NCBI RefSeq assembly: GCF_014284305.1 | Contig: NZ_JACOFW010000010.1 | Location: 1 to 64,000, forward strand | DNA: 64,000 bases | Direction: 5' to 3' | Source: Affinundibacterium seohonense | GTDB lineage: Bacteria; Pseudomonadota; Gammaproteobacteria; Burkholderiales; Burkholderiaceae_D | Part shown: one piece after another, positions 1-8,783 of the stretch | Layout: each line of letters begins with the position of its first letter | How positions within the stretch are numbered: the first letter of the stretch is position 1 | The notes under the pieces: model-generated | The model's input: the letters and a program-made list of their open reading frames with translations, nothing else | Told to the model about the DNA's origin: nothing | The model's database searches: none | Made by a program: the position numbers and the translations under genes

Positions 1-100
1 GCAAGTTGGTACCACCCCTTCCCATCCCGAACAGGACCGTGAAACGACTTTGCGCCGATGATAGTGCTGCAACCAGTGTGAAAGTAGGTCATCGTCAGGC
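1..100 (+). rRNA. rrf: 5S ribosomal RNA, 5'-truncated by the window
   Basis: The sequence matches the 3' five-sixths of a betaproteobacterial 5S rRNA: the CCCATCCCGAACAGGACCGTGAAACG-type central region (bases 22-47), the GCGCCGATGATAGTG loop E/helix IV region, and the closing GGTCATCGTCAGGC strand of helix I. About 15 bases of the 5' end lie outside the window. It is followed directly by a terminator, so it is most likely the last gene of an rRNA operon entering from the left. Confidence 0.93.
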
Positions 101-113
101 TTTTATTCCGCAT

Positions 114-147
114 AGCCCCGTATTCTTAACAGAGTACGGGGCTTTTG
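114..147 (+). terminator. rho-independent terminator of the rRNA operon
   Basis: A perfect 9-bp stem AGCCCCGTA (114-122) / TACGGGGCT (135-143) with a 12-nt loop is followed by TTTT. It lies 14 bp after the 5S rRNA. Confidence 0.9.
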
Positions 148-473
148 CTATTCCACATCCCCTTTGTTCCTGTTTCCTCACTTGTCGACACAATCCCACA
201 TTCAACCTTTTTAATCTACTCGGTCATTGGAAGCTTATTCCGCCTTCTCAGGTGATAGCTATTTGAGCGTATTGATCAATACGTACTTTCTAACTTATTT
301 AATTAGTAGCGACCCAAATCGAAATCAATGTTAACTAAATTTATGGTAATAAAACGACAAATTTTTCCGTGCTGATAAATTTGGGCATTGATTTATGATG
401 AAACTAAGTGATAATATAATTTATCTTAATTATATTTTTATTTGACAATTTAGTTGATTTGGGGGTGCACAAG
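148..473. other. AT-rich intergenic region before the pilin operon
   Basis: No gene is seen in this AT-rich gap. A TATAAT hexamer at 415-420 is a plausible -10 box for the downstream pilin operon, but no good -35 box sits 16-18 bp upstream of it. The short open frame overlapping the 5S rRNA and this region has no recognisable protein features. Confidence 0.5.
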
Positions 474-1058
474 ATGCAGACCAAAATAAGGTTAAATCAT
501 TCTGGAATGACGCTGATAGAAATACTAATTACATTGACAATGATTGCTGTGCTTTCAACATTGGCGATGGCTTCCTATTCGAATCTCGTCAAAAGAATGC
601 GAATTTTTGTCGCGACAAGTGAGTTGCATTCTGGGCTTCTGTATTCTCGATCAGAGGCGCTTAAATATGGTGGAAATGTGATCATTTGTCGGAGTATAAA
701 TTCACAAACACCAACGCCAACTTGTGAGGGTGCTCCAAGTGATCCACTTACAAACTCAGGCTGGGGTGATGGCTGGATAATTTTCCATGACCGTGACGCA
801 GATGCCAAAGTTTCCGAAGACGACACAATTCTACGCGTCCAAGGAAAACTATTTTCACGTCCAGATCAAGGTGCTATTTTGCCGAGCCCAAACCGAAAAT
901 TGATAAGATTTAATTCTCTTGGTCAGGTCTATGGTACCTATATACAGTTTGCAATTGGTCAAGTTCACTCTCAAGCTGATATCGAAAATAACCGATATAT
1001 CTGTATCGCGTCAGGTGGTAGGGCAAGAGTAGATCGCAAAATTTGCAATGCGAAATAA
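474..1058 (+). CDS. fimT: FimT/GspH-like type IV pilus minor pseudopilin
   Basis: A class III prepilin signal is visible: Gly11 followed by MTLIE, with Glu at mature position +5 and a hydrophobic helix after it. The Gly11-Met12 bond would be cut by PilD, and the protein would join the pilus-tip priming complex in the inner membrane. The C-terminal GGRARVDRKIC pattern is shared with the next gene and is typical of GspH/FimT proteins. ATG 474 is preferred because GGGGG (461-465) sits at Shine-Dalgarno distance; a TTG at 459 and a GTG at 465 are in-frame alternatives. FimT homologues have been linked to DNA binding during natural transformation in other bacteria; whether this one binds DNA cannot be read from the sequence. 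Confidence 0.85.
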   Translation: MQTKIRLNHSGMTLIEILITLTMIAVLSTLAMASYSNLVKRMRIFVATSELHSGLLYSRSEALKYGGNVIICRSINSQTPTPTCEGAPSDPLTNSGWGDGWIIFHDRDADAKVSEDDTILRVQGKLFSRPDQGAILPSPNRKLIRFNSLGQVYGTYIQFAIGQVHSQADIENNRYICIASGGRARVDRKICNAK

Positions 1059-1201
1059 GTTTTCGGAGACATCAAATCGCAATTTTCCAACAAACGAAGT
1101 TTCTTCCTTGACCTCATATCGAAGTCTAATTGCCGCTTGTCTGAAATAAATTGCAGAGGAGAATGACTTCTGTATACTCATGAACATGATAGGAGTCAAA
1201 A

Positions 1202-1780
1202 ATGTTCATGTATCGAAAGTCAGCGGAAAAACAATGCGGGTTCACTTTGGTCGAGTTGCTCGTGGTTATTGGACTTACAGCGCTTCTTGCGAGCATTGCT
1301 ATTCCCTCATATCAGACTATGACAGTCTCGAATAGAGTATCAAGAGTTGCCTCGGAATTTCACGGAAACCTGTTATTGGCTCGTTCTGAAGCATTGAAGC
1401 GAGGGACAACCGTTACAATTTGTAAAAGTGCCAATCCTGGTGATGGTATTGCTGTTTGTGACAACTCTCCCAGTACTGCAGGAACTAATGTCGGTTGGGG
1501 AAGCGGTTGGCTAATGTTTGTTGATGGAAATGCGAATTGTGTTATTGATGCGGGCGAAGATTTGATTAGAGCGCAGAATTCCTTGTTGGCATCTTCAAGA
1601 GAGGGGGCGGTGGTTCCAAGTAACGGGATTCAATGCATTAGCTTCGGAAGCACCGGTCAAACATTTACAGCTGTAAATTTTGAAATTAGTGCACCATCTG
1701 GTTTTGCAACCTCAGAGCGAGCAGTTTGCGTCGCAATAGGTGGCCGTGCCCGAGTCGGTAAAATGCCAAATTGTTCTTAA
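1202..1780 (+). CDS. fimT: second FimT/GspH-like minor pseudopilin
   Basis: The prepilin motif is Gly13 followed by FTLVE, then a hydrophobic segment. The mature part has the GspH/FimT layout, including an acidic DGNANCVIDAGED stretch and a C-terminal GGRARVGKMPNCS that parallels the preceding gene. It is therefore a paralogue of the gene at 474-1058. AGGAG at 1191-1195 lies 6 nt before ATG 1202. The 143-bp gap from the first fimT is larger than the other gaps in the operon, so a separate promoter is possible. Expected role: minor pseudopilin of the type IV pilus, processed by PilD. Confidence 0.85.
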   Translation: MFMYRKSAEKQCGFTLVELLVVIGLTALLASIAIPSYQTMTVSNRVSRVASEFHGNLLLARSEALKRGTTVTICKSANPGDGIAVCDNSPSTAGTNVGWGSGWLMFVDGNANCVIDAGEDLIRAQNSLLASSREGAVVPSNGIQCISFGSTGQTFTAVNFEISAPSGFATSERAVCVAIGGRARVGKMPNCS

Positions 1781-1797
1781 TTTGAGGACTTTGAAAA

Positions 1798-2367
1798 ATG
1801 AAACATAAGCAAATTGGTGCCACACTCATTGAAATTATGATTGCGATTGTTGTAATGGCAATCGGACTTCTAGGGCTAGCAAGTTTGCAGACTAACGCGA
1901 TGAGGTTCCAAAAATCATCTAGTCAGCGATCTGAGGCAACGCAAGCAGCAGCGGATTTGGGTGATCGTATGCGAAGCAATTGGGCTGGTATAGTTAAAAT
2001 TAGTCAACCACCGGATCCGATGCAAGCCGATAATATTAAAGCTGGCAATATTCTTAGTTATACATTTCAAGAAGAATACAATATTAGTTCAGTTGCAAAT
2101 CATACCCCTCCAAATAATTGTAAAACCTCATCCTGTCAGCAACCGCAAATTGCCGCGAACGATATTCAAGAGTGGTTGAGAGATTTGCAACGTCGCTTAG
2201 TCGGGGGGACCGGCATTGTGGTACCTGTTCCAGGTACGACCTATCCGACTTTTATCATTACCGTCATGTGGAAAGAGCCCTCTTTTAACGGACTTGATGC
2301 GACCTGTCCCCCAGTTGCAAAAGCGCCAGTAGGTGTTCGTTGCTATAATCTTAACTATACAATTTGA
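1798..2367 (+). CDS. pilV: type IV pilus minor pilin PilV
   Basis: A short leader ends in Gly7, followed by ATLIE and the PilV-typical hydrophobic helix containing AIGLLGLASLQ. PilV is a minor pilin of the initiation complex that primes assembly and helps display PilY1. At 189 residues the length fits the family. The gene is 17 bp after the second fimT, preceded by GAGGACTTTGAAAA, and its stop overlaps the upstream end of pilW, which indicates one transcript. Cysteines near residues 108, 113, 165 and 177 could form disulphides in the periplasmic domain. Confidence 0.88.
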   Translation: MKHKQIGATLIEIMIAIVVMAIGLLGLASLQTNAMRFQKSSSQRSEATQAAADLGDRMRSNWAGIVKISQPPDPMQADNIKAGNILSYTFQEEYNISSVANHTPPNNCKTSSCQQPQIAANDIQEWLRDLQRRLVGGTGIVVPVPGTTYPTFIITVMWKEPSFNGLDATCPPVAKAPVGVRCYNLNYTI

Positions 2368-2369
2368 AT

Positions 2370-3398
2370 ATGATGACTTCTTCAATATATAGATTGGACC
2401 GTATGCAAGGGCGTACGATCGTAGAAATCATGATTGCTCTCACGATAGGTATGGTAATCTTGGTTGCCATCAGCTCGCTCTTTATAGGCAATCGACAATT
2501 GTTTCGCGCGAATGACGATAAGACTCGACTGGATGAAGAGGGGCGACTAGCGCTTAACATTATGGCGACTCAAGTTCGTATGGCAGGTTATGGTACTTTA
2601 CTGAGTTCCGATGAGGGAGTTTCAAGTCAAGATCCAGCATCGTATATGGCTAGAATGCCAGTTTCGCATTCGAGTTATACCGTCCCACCAGTACCCGGTG
2701 CGCCACCTCAGCCAAATAATGCAATTCGTGGATGTGCAAATGGGTTCGCTGATCCGGCAGCAGACATCAATTCTATAGCGTGTGCCGCAGGCTCAACTTC
2801 TGACGCTTTTTTGGTTCGCCGAGATGTTGATCAAAGAAGTACCCAAATCGCTACTGGAGGTGCTCTCAATACTGATTGTTTAGGCGCTGCTGTGGTATTG
2901 TCGCCGCCAATTCCTCCAACCGGAAAAGAGCGAGGCGGGGTGGGCCCCTATTTTCGGATAGAAAATCGATTTTTTGTTCGTGTCAATCCCGTGACTGGTA
3001 ATCCAGAACTGTATTGTCAAGGAAATGGAAATACTCTCACTGGTGCCTCCTTTGCTAATCCGGCACAACCAATTGCTGAAAATGTCGAGATGATGAAAAT
3101 CCGTTATGGTATATCGTCCATCGTTCCCGCTCCGCTTCAAGTAGTAGACCAGTTTGTCACTGCGGATTTCATTAACGCTATGCCAAATACATTTGCCGCT
3201 GGTGGCGTTCATCCGTGGGATCGAGTGGTGTCGCTTCGAATATGTATCGTCATGCGTACCGCAAATGATTTTGTAGCGACTAGGCCTCAAACCTACCGTA
3301 ATTGTGACGATCAGCAGGTTTTGGCGCCGGATCGACGACTACGTGGTGTTTTTTCAACGACCATTGCGATTCGAAATCGCTCAGTGGGGGCAACATGA
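2370..3398 (+). CDS. pilW: type IV pilus minor pilin PilW
   Basis: The N-terminus reads QGRTIVEIMIAL followed by a hydrophobic helix, then a roughly 300-residue periplasmic domain, as in PilW. The residue after the conserved Gly is Arg instead of the usual Phe or Met, while Glu +5 is kept. ATG 2370 is taken as start; a TTG at 2364 overlaps the pilV stop, and ATG 2373 and 2403 are further alternatives. The gene ends in an ATGA overlap with pilX. It acts with PilV, PilX, PilY1 and the FimT proteins at the pilus tip. Confidence 0.86.
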   Translation: MMTSSIYRLDRMQGRTIVEIMIALTIGMVILVAISSLFIGNRQLFRANDDKTRLDEEGRLALNIMATQVRMAGYGTLLSSDEGVSSQDPASYMARMPVSHSSYTVPPVPGAPPQPNNAIRGCANGFADPAADINSIACAAGSTSDAFLVRRDVDQRSTQIATGGALNTDCLGAAVVLSPPIPPTGKERGGVGPYFRIENRFFVRVNPVTGNPELYCQGNGNTLTGASFANPAQPIAENVEMMKIRYGISSIVPAPLQVVDQFVTADFINAMPNTFAAGGVHPWDRVVSLRICIVMRTANDFVATRPQTYRNCDDQQVLAPDRRLRGVFSTTIAIRNRSVGAT

Positions 3399-3943
3399 GA
3401 TTTGATTTTCGACGTAAGCAATCTGGGTTTGTTCTCGCGGTGAGTATGATTTTTTTGGTTGTAATGACCATGTTGGCCGTGACATCAATAAAGAAAGCGA
3501 CTTTGGATGAGAAAGTGTCATTTAATCTGAGAGCGCAAGATTTGGCATTTCAAGCCGCAGAACGTGCCTTGAGATTTTGTGAAAGTATGTTGTTTTTAAC
3601 GCCTGGTAATTCCAAAATGTGTAAAAAGCGTGTAGGTGATGACAACGATCCTAAAGTGCCAGGTAACGCTACGGATGTCATGCTTGGTTTCCCTATGCAA
3701 TGGGCAAATATGGATAATTGGAAAGATGTTCCTGGGCCGAATAGTGCTATTCGATTGTCGGGTCTCGATAGTGTGCCTGGTGTAGCAGCCCAGCCTCAAT
3801 GCATGTTAGAGCGTTGGGATGTACCTGGAGATCGTCCGGATCGCGATACGTCAAATCCTTGGGTGATTACGGCTCGCGGCGTCGGTAGTGTCAATACCGG
3901 TGTGGTGTGGTTACAAGCCGTAATTCGCTGTGGTAATTATTGA
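3395..3943 (+). CDS. pilX: type IV pilus minor pilin PilX
   Basis: The N-terminal SGFVLAVSMIFLVVMTML is a PilX-type prepilin signal with Gly11 before the cleavage site. Mature position +5 is Val instead of Glu, as is common in PilX proteins. The following SIKKATLDEKVSFNLRAQDL and FQAAERALR are typical of the PilX N-terminal region. The start codon overlaps the pilW stop (ATGA), implying translational coupling. PilX joins PilV and PilW in the complex that anchors PilY1. Confidence 0.88.
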   Translation: MRFDFRRKQSGFVLAVSMIFLVVMTMLAVTSIKKATLDEKVSFNLRAQDLAFQAAERALRFCESMLFLTPGNSKMCKKRVGDDNDPKVPGNATDVMLGFPMQWANMDNWKDVPGPNSAIRLSGLDSVPGVAAQPQCMLERWDVPGDRPDRDTSNPWVITARGVGSVNTGVVWLQAVIRCGNY

Positions 3944-3955
3944 TAGAGGTTTATT

Positions 3956-6900
3956 ATGTTAAACAGAAAATCTTTTTCTTCAGTCTTGCTCGTCCAAGCA
4001 TTGGTTTGCGCGCAAATTCTGATGCCATTACCGACATTGGCGGCGATTTCAAATCTACCTCCACTCGTAAAAGCGAACGTGCCACCGAATGTCTTTTATA
4101 CATTGGATGATTCTGGCTCGATGATGTTTGAGGTTATGCCGGATACGGTTAGGCCTACCGGCATCTCAGGCACAGATGGTTCAAGAACTGATGTGTTCAC
4201 TTATTGTGGCAGTAATTGTTGGGTTGTTCGCACTTTTCCAAATCCTGACGACGTCTATAACACAGGTACGAATGGCAATTACGAATCAAAATTGGAAGCA
4301 GTGGTGGGTTTTTCAGACAATATTACGGTTGCTCGCTGGCGTTCTGCAGAGGTCAATAAAATGTATTACGACCCTAAAATACGCTATGAACCATGGGTCG
4401 ATGTTGCATCAGTCTCGATCGCTGACCCCTATGGTAATCCTATGGCGAATGCGGATCCAGTGGCAGCCAAATATAATCCCGTGACCGTTTCCGGAATGAG
4501 TACGGCGACTTTGAATTTGACTGTGGAACAATCACGAACCTTGCATGGAAATTATTGGTTGAATGACGCAGCAAATGATATAACTGATAAGCCGACTTGG
4601 ACAATTAATAGTGCATCAAAGACGACTTTTTATCCTGCTACTTATTTCCAATACAATCCTAGTAATCTTGGTTCTTGTACGACCAGTCAACTGAGTTGTT
4701 TTAAGCGTATTGAAATCAAAGCGAGTACAACATTCCCAACAAAAGCCCCAGCGCGGTCCGATTGTGGCGGGTCGATTTGTACGTACAATGAAGAAATTAT
4801 TAATTTTGCAAATTGGTTTCAATATTATCGCTCTCGGATACTGAGTGCGAGAGCAGGTAGCGGTCGCGCTTTTGCAAACCAAGCTGCCACTTTGCGAGTT
4901 GGGTTTGGCACCATTAATACCACGGGTACCAAAGTTTCACATGTGTCTGATGATTTTGATGTTACGAATAAAAAGGCTTTTTTGAGTACACTTTATCAAA
5001 GCAAGATCCCAGCGAAAGGTACGCCTTTGCGAACCGCGGTGGATGATATTGGTCAGTACTTTATGGATAAAACAAAAACTGGCCCATGGCAGACGAAATA
5101 TAACCAAGGCGACGTGGTGGATCAGTTGAGCTGTCGTCAAAATTATAATATTTTGATGACCGACGGCTATTGGAATGGCACGGGTGCTCTTGGAGGGCGT
5201 GCGTACAACTGGGATGGTAATAATGGTACGACCAAAACAGCTGCAGATGGCAGTACCTATAAATATTCAGCGTCCGCACCGTACAAAGACGGCGAGTCTG
5301 ATACCTTAGCGGACATCGCGATGTATTATTGGGTGACTGATTTAAGGTCAGATTGGCCGCAAGCCAAGAAAAATGTGCCGCTGCCCAGAGATGGTAGTAA
5401 TCCAGCTTTTTGGCAACACTTGGTTCAATATACTGTTGGGCTAGGTGTGAAAGGTAACTTAGATCCGACGACAGATTTACCTTTGCTAACATCTGGCAGT
5501 AAAAATTGGCCCGCTGCTGCAACGAATCAGATCGATGATCTTTGGCATGCGGCCTTGAATTCACGTGGTAAGTTTTTTAGTGCTGGCAATCCGGAAGCAT
5601 TCGCAGATGCTTTAAACGTCGCCTTGAATGAGATAGCTGCTCGTTCTGGCGATGCTGCAGCCGTTGCAACATCGAAAAGTACACTGGAAGCGGGGTTGAA
5701 ATTATATACCTCGACCTATCAAACGGCTGATTGGTCCGGACGTTTGGAGCAAAAGTCTGTTGATGAAAATACGGGAAACATCGTTAGTCCCAATGACTGG
5801 GATACCGATACTAAAATTGGTCTGCCCGCTTCACGCAAGATTTTTACGGTAGCAAGCGATGATGGTAAGAGCGGTACAGAGTTTAATTATACAAATCTAA
5901 ATAGTACTCACAAAGGCATCCTAACGACTGCCGCGGCGGCATACGCACCCACTTATACAGTTACTGGCGATGACATTGTGCAATACCTAAAAGGTGAGCG
6001 CTCTAAGGAGTCGAAACCATTCCGGACTCGCAAGGTTTTGCTTGGAGATTTAGTTAATTCTGATCCGCAGTATGTGAAAGAAGGAAAAGACGGCGGCTAT
6101 AGTCTTTTGCCGTCCGACATTAAGGGCAAATCAACTTATGCCGGTTACTTCCGAACAAATCGATTAAGTCGAGTGCCAACCGTTTATGTTGGCAGCAATG
6201 ATGGTATGTTGCATGCGTTTGATGCGACACAGTCGGGAACTGGTGGTACTGAGCGTTTTGCATTTATACCAAAAGCCGTTGTGCCAAATTTGCATGAACT
6301 AGCCAAGCCAAACTATGTGCATCGTTTTTATGTCGATGGAACACCTAATATTGCGGATGCTGCTATAGGTTCAAATCCTGATAACCCATGGAAAACAGTA
6401 TTACTTGGAACGACTGGTGCAGGTGGAAAATCAGTGTTCGCATTGGATGTCACTGATCCGAGTTCTTTTGATCAAACGAAAGTGCTTTGGGAACGAAATT
6501 CAACCACGCCTTCTTTGGATAATGACCTTGGGTTTACGATTGGCGTAGCGCAGATCGGTGTCATGCGCGACGGTCGTTGGGTAGGTGTTTTTGGAAATGG
6601 ATTTGATAGTGTCAACAGAAAGGCCTTTTTGTATGTGGTCGATTTGAAGTCTGGTGACATCATTCGAAAAATTGATACAGGCGTTGGAGGGAGTGGCGCA
6701 CCGAATGGTCTTGCGACACCTAAACTTTTGTTGAATGCTGATTCAACCATTGCGGCTGCATATGCCGGTGATTTGCAGGGTAATATGTGGAAATTTGATT
6801 TCGTTACCACTGGAACATCTCCCTCATTAGTGACTACCCCAGGCTTGGCATTTGGTGCAGGTGAAGCTTTGTTCACTGCTGTAGATACTAGTCGAAAGCA

Positions 6901-7561
6901 GCCGATTACGACGCAGCCGCAGTTGTTTCCTCACCCGGATGGTGGTTATATCGTGGTGTTTGCTACCGGAAAGATATTTGAAGATACCGATGCTGCTACC
7001 GTTGATAAAGAAACCATCTACGGTATTTGGGACAAAAAAATTCCATCTCGTGTCACGCAATCACAGTTGCAGGAACAAACTTTAGCTGCAAGTGGAAATT
7101 TTTATACACTGTCAAAAAATGTGGTGAATTGGAGTAGTAAGCGAGGATGGTTCATTACCTTAAAGATCAAGAATGGTGAGCGAGTGGTAACAGATCCCAT
7201 TATTTTGGAAGATCAAGTGATTATCACTACCCTCATTCCAGGTAATAGTTCTGACTTATGTGTGATTGATGCTTTATCAACGACGCTGCAAATTAGCCCT
7301 TTGGCTGGTAGTGCTCTGGGTTATAAAACGATAGATACGAACAAAGATGGCAAGATCGATGCCAACGATACTATGGTTAGTGGGGTTCAGTCTAGTGCGA
7401 CTCATGGTACCACAGTGATTCGTCTTGGTAATCGTCAGATAAAGGTTGTGCAGGCAGATGCGAGGACAGGGAAAATTAAGTCCGGTATCGATGACAAGAG
7501 GGGTATGTCTGACGCTATTCCAGTCACACGCTTATGGCGTCAGTTAATTGGTCGCCCTTAA
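3956..7561 (+). CDS. pilY1: PilY1-type pilus tip adhesin
   Basis: This 1201-residue protein starts with a Sec signal peptide (about residues 1-30). A D51-x-S53-x-S55 MIDAS-like motif follows (LDDSGSMM). The C-terminal half has PilY1 beta-propeller features such as VPTVYVGSNDGMLHAFDA. A calcium-loop-like DTNKDGKIDAND sits at about residues 1127-1138, near the C-terminus. PilY1 proteins are tip-located, calcium-dependent regulators of pilus extension and retraction and act as adhesins. The gene is 12 bp after pilX with an AGAGG site before its ATG, and is followed by a PilE-like gene in the same operon. The variable N-terminal half cannot be assigned a ligand. Confidence 0.92.
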   Translation: MLNRKSFSSVLLVQALVCAQILMPLPTLAAISNLPPLVKANVPPNVFYTLDDSGSMMFEVMPDTVRPTGISGTDGSRTDVFTYCGSNCWVVRTFPNPDDVYNTGTNGNYESKLEAVVGFSDNITVARWRSAEVNKMYYDPKIRYEPWVDVASVSIADPYGNPMANADPVAAKYNPVTVSGMSTATLNLTVEQSRTLHGNYWLNDAANDITDKPTWTINSASKTTFYPATYFQYNPSNLGSCTTSQLSCFKRIEIKASTTFPTKAPARSDCGGSICTYNEEIINFANWFQYYRSRILSARAGSGRAFANQAATLRVGFGTINTTGTKVSHVSDDFDVTNKKAFLSTLYQSKIPAKGTPLRTAVDDIGQYFMDKTKTGPWQTKYNQGDVVDQLSCRQNYNILMTDGYWNGTGALGGRAYNWDGNNGTTKTAADGSTYKYSASAPYKDGESDTLADIAMYYWVTDLRSDWPQAKKNVPLPRDGSNPAFWQHLVQYTVGLGVKGNLDPTTDLPLLTSGSKNWPAAATNQIDDLWHAALNSRGKFFSAGNPEAFADALNVALNEIAARSGDAAAVATSKSTLEAGLKLYTSTYQTADWSGRLEQKSVDENTGNIVSPNDWDTDTKIGLPASRKIFTVASDDGKSGTEFNYTNLNSTHKGILTTAAAAYAPTYTVTGDDIVQYLKGERSKESKPFRTRKVLLGDLVNSDPQYVKEGKDGGYSLLPSDIKGKSTYAGYFRTNRLSRVPTVYVGSNDGMLHAFDATQSGTGGTERFAFIPKAVVPNLHELAKPNYVHRFYVDGTPNIADAAIGSNPDNPWKTVLLGTTGAGGKSVFALDVTDPSSFDQTKVLWERNSTTPSLDNDLGFTIGVAQIGVMRDGRWVGVFGNGFDSVNRKAFLYVVDLKSGDIIRKIDTGVGGSGAPNGLATPKLLLNADSTIAAAYAGDLQGNMWKFDFVTTGTSPSLVTTPGLAFGAGEALFTAVDTSRKQPITTQPQLFPHPDGGYIVVFATGKIFEDTDAATVDKETIYGIWDKKIPSRVTQSQLQEQTLAASGNFYTLSKNVVNWSSKRGWFITLKIKNGERVVTDPIILEDQVIITTLIPGNSSDLCVIDALSTTLQISPLAGSALGYKTIDTNKDGKIDANDTMVSGVQSSATHGTTVIRLGNRQIKVVQADARTGKIKSGIDDKRGMSDAIPVTRLWRQLIGRP

Positions 7562-7594
7562 AATTGTTGACTATAAAACACAAGAGGAAGTGAA

Positions 7595-8065
7595 ATGATT
7601 TTATTTAAACGAAATGAGTTTCGTGGTTTTACACTGATAGAAGTACTGATCGCTATGACTATTCTCGCGATTGTGTCGGCTATCGCCTACCCTAGTTATC
7701 GTGACAATGTTCGGCGAGGTAATCGTGCTGAAGTGCGTGGGTTGCTGCTGGAAAACGCCCAGTTTATGGAAAGGTTTTTTACGGAAAATAGTTCCTATTT
7801 GCAAACTGCTGCTGCTGTCCCAGTACCACCAGTACTACCAAATTTGGTGTCTCCTCGTGGGGCAACTGGATCAAAGGTAAACTACAATATTTCTTTTCGA
7901 GCAGTTCCTGCGTTGTCAGTGACCACTTTTGCGATTCAAGCAGTGCCAACTAATGGTATGGCGACGGATGCGTGTGCGACACTCACAATCAACAGCCTTG
8001 GGCAGCAAGGCACAGTTGGATCGTTGAAGGATGGTATGACGACGGAGACTTGTTGGGCTAAGTAA
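7595..8065 (+). CDS. pilE: PilE-like type IV pilin
   Basis: The prepilin signal is Gly11 with FTLIE after it, followed by an uninterrupted hydrophobic helix and YPSYRDNVRRGNRAE, a hallmark of PilE-type minor pilins found downstream of pilY1. Two cysteines near the C-terminus (DACATL and ETCWAK) could form the D-loop disulphide. Length is 156 residues. An AAGAGGAAG ribosome-binding site precedes ATG 7595. It closes the minor-pilin operon and is followed by a terminator. It is more likely a minor pilin than the major subunit because of its place in the operon. Confidence 0.87.
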   Translation: MILFKRNEFRGFTLIEVLIAMTILAIVSAIAYPSYRDNVRRGNRAEVRGLLLENAQFMERFFTENSSYLQTAAAVPVPPVLPNLVSPRGATGSKVNYNISFRAVPALSVTTFAIQAVPTNGMATDACATLTINSLGQQGTVGSLKDGMTTETCWAK

Positions 8066-8100
8066 GCAAGTGGATTTTCACGGCATTTAAATGCATAGAG

Positions 8101-8141
8101 ATAGCGAGACGTACAATGTAGTATGCTCGCTATTTTTTTTT
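8101..8141 (+). terminator. terminator after the pilin operon, overlapping the nrdR stop
   Basis: The stem ATAGCGAG (8101-8108) / CTCGCTAT (8126-8133) is followed by a T tract. Its 3' arm contains the stop codon of the convergent nrdR, so the two operons are packed tail to tail. Confidence 0.8.
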
Positions 8142-8582
8142 AACTTCCTGAATCGCTTCAACAAATTCTGAGACGTCTTCGAAGCTTTTATATACCGAGG
8201 CGAAGCGAATATAGGCAATTTTATCTAGCCGCTTGAGTTCTCGCATGACTAGTTCTCCTAGATGCCCCGAGACTATTTCGCGTTCGCCACTAGCTAACAG
8301 CTTTTCTTCTATCCGTTGAATTGCAGTATCGACAGCTTCAGCCGACACTGGTCGCTTTCTGAGTGCGAGCATTAAACTAGCGCGCAACTTCGAAGATTCA
8401 TATTCAGAGCGACTGCCATTTTTTTTGACGATGACTGGCATCGCCAACTCAATTCGTTCATAGGTCGTGAAGCGCTTATCGCAACTTGCGCAGCGGCGGC
8501 GACGGCGTATGCTGTCGCCTTCTTCCGATATTCGCGTGTCAATCACTTGGGTATCAGCGTGATGGCAGTATGGACATTTCAT
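8130..8582 (-). CDS. nrdR: transcriptional repressor NrdR
   Basis: NrdR is a nucleotide-sensing repressor of ribonucleotide reductase genes. At 150 residues it has the usual length. The N-terminal zinc ribbon has Cys3-x2-Cys6 and Cys31-x2-Cys34 with the RRRR stretch between them, and an ATP-cone domain follows ([21 protein letters not shown] region). It lies downstream of glyA on the same strand, a common betaproteobacterial arrangement, but a terminator separates the two genes. Its stop codon lies inside the terminator of the pilin operon. Confidence 0.95.
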   Translation of the reverse strand: MKCPYCHHADTQVIDTRISEEGDSIRRRRRCASCDKRFTTYERIELAMPVIVKKNGSRSEYESSKLRASLMLALRKRPVSAEAVDTAIQRIEEKLLASGEREIVSGHLGELVMRELKRLDKIAYIRFASVYKSFEDVSEFVEAIQEVKKK

Positions 8583-8747
8583 GATTTTTCTGTTGGCCGT
8601 GTTTGATATTCTCTTGATACATTCGCTTGGTTTTTATTCTCATTATCGGTTTTGGTTCGGCCTAGCTCGTTTTGTTATCAATAATGGCGGTGCTAATTAT
8701 GCTTGATGAAATGCATTTTGGTTGTGATTTTGTTTTGGTAGGCGTAA

Positions 8748-8776
8748 AAAAAGCCACTTTCTCAAGTGGCTTTTTG
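8748..8776 (-). terminator. rho-independent terminator of glyA
   Basis: The stem AAGCCACTT (8751-8759) / AAGTGGCTT (8764-8772) has a 4-nt loop. Read on the minus strand it is followed by a run of U residues, starting 8 bp after the glyA stop. Confidence 0.88.
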
Positions 8777-8783
8777 GTCTAAC

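Noticed and set aside
6..266. 86-codon open frame across the 5S rRNA
   Set aside because: It overlaps the rRNA and its terminator and has no protein-family features.
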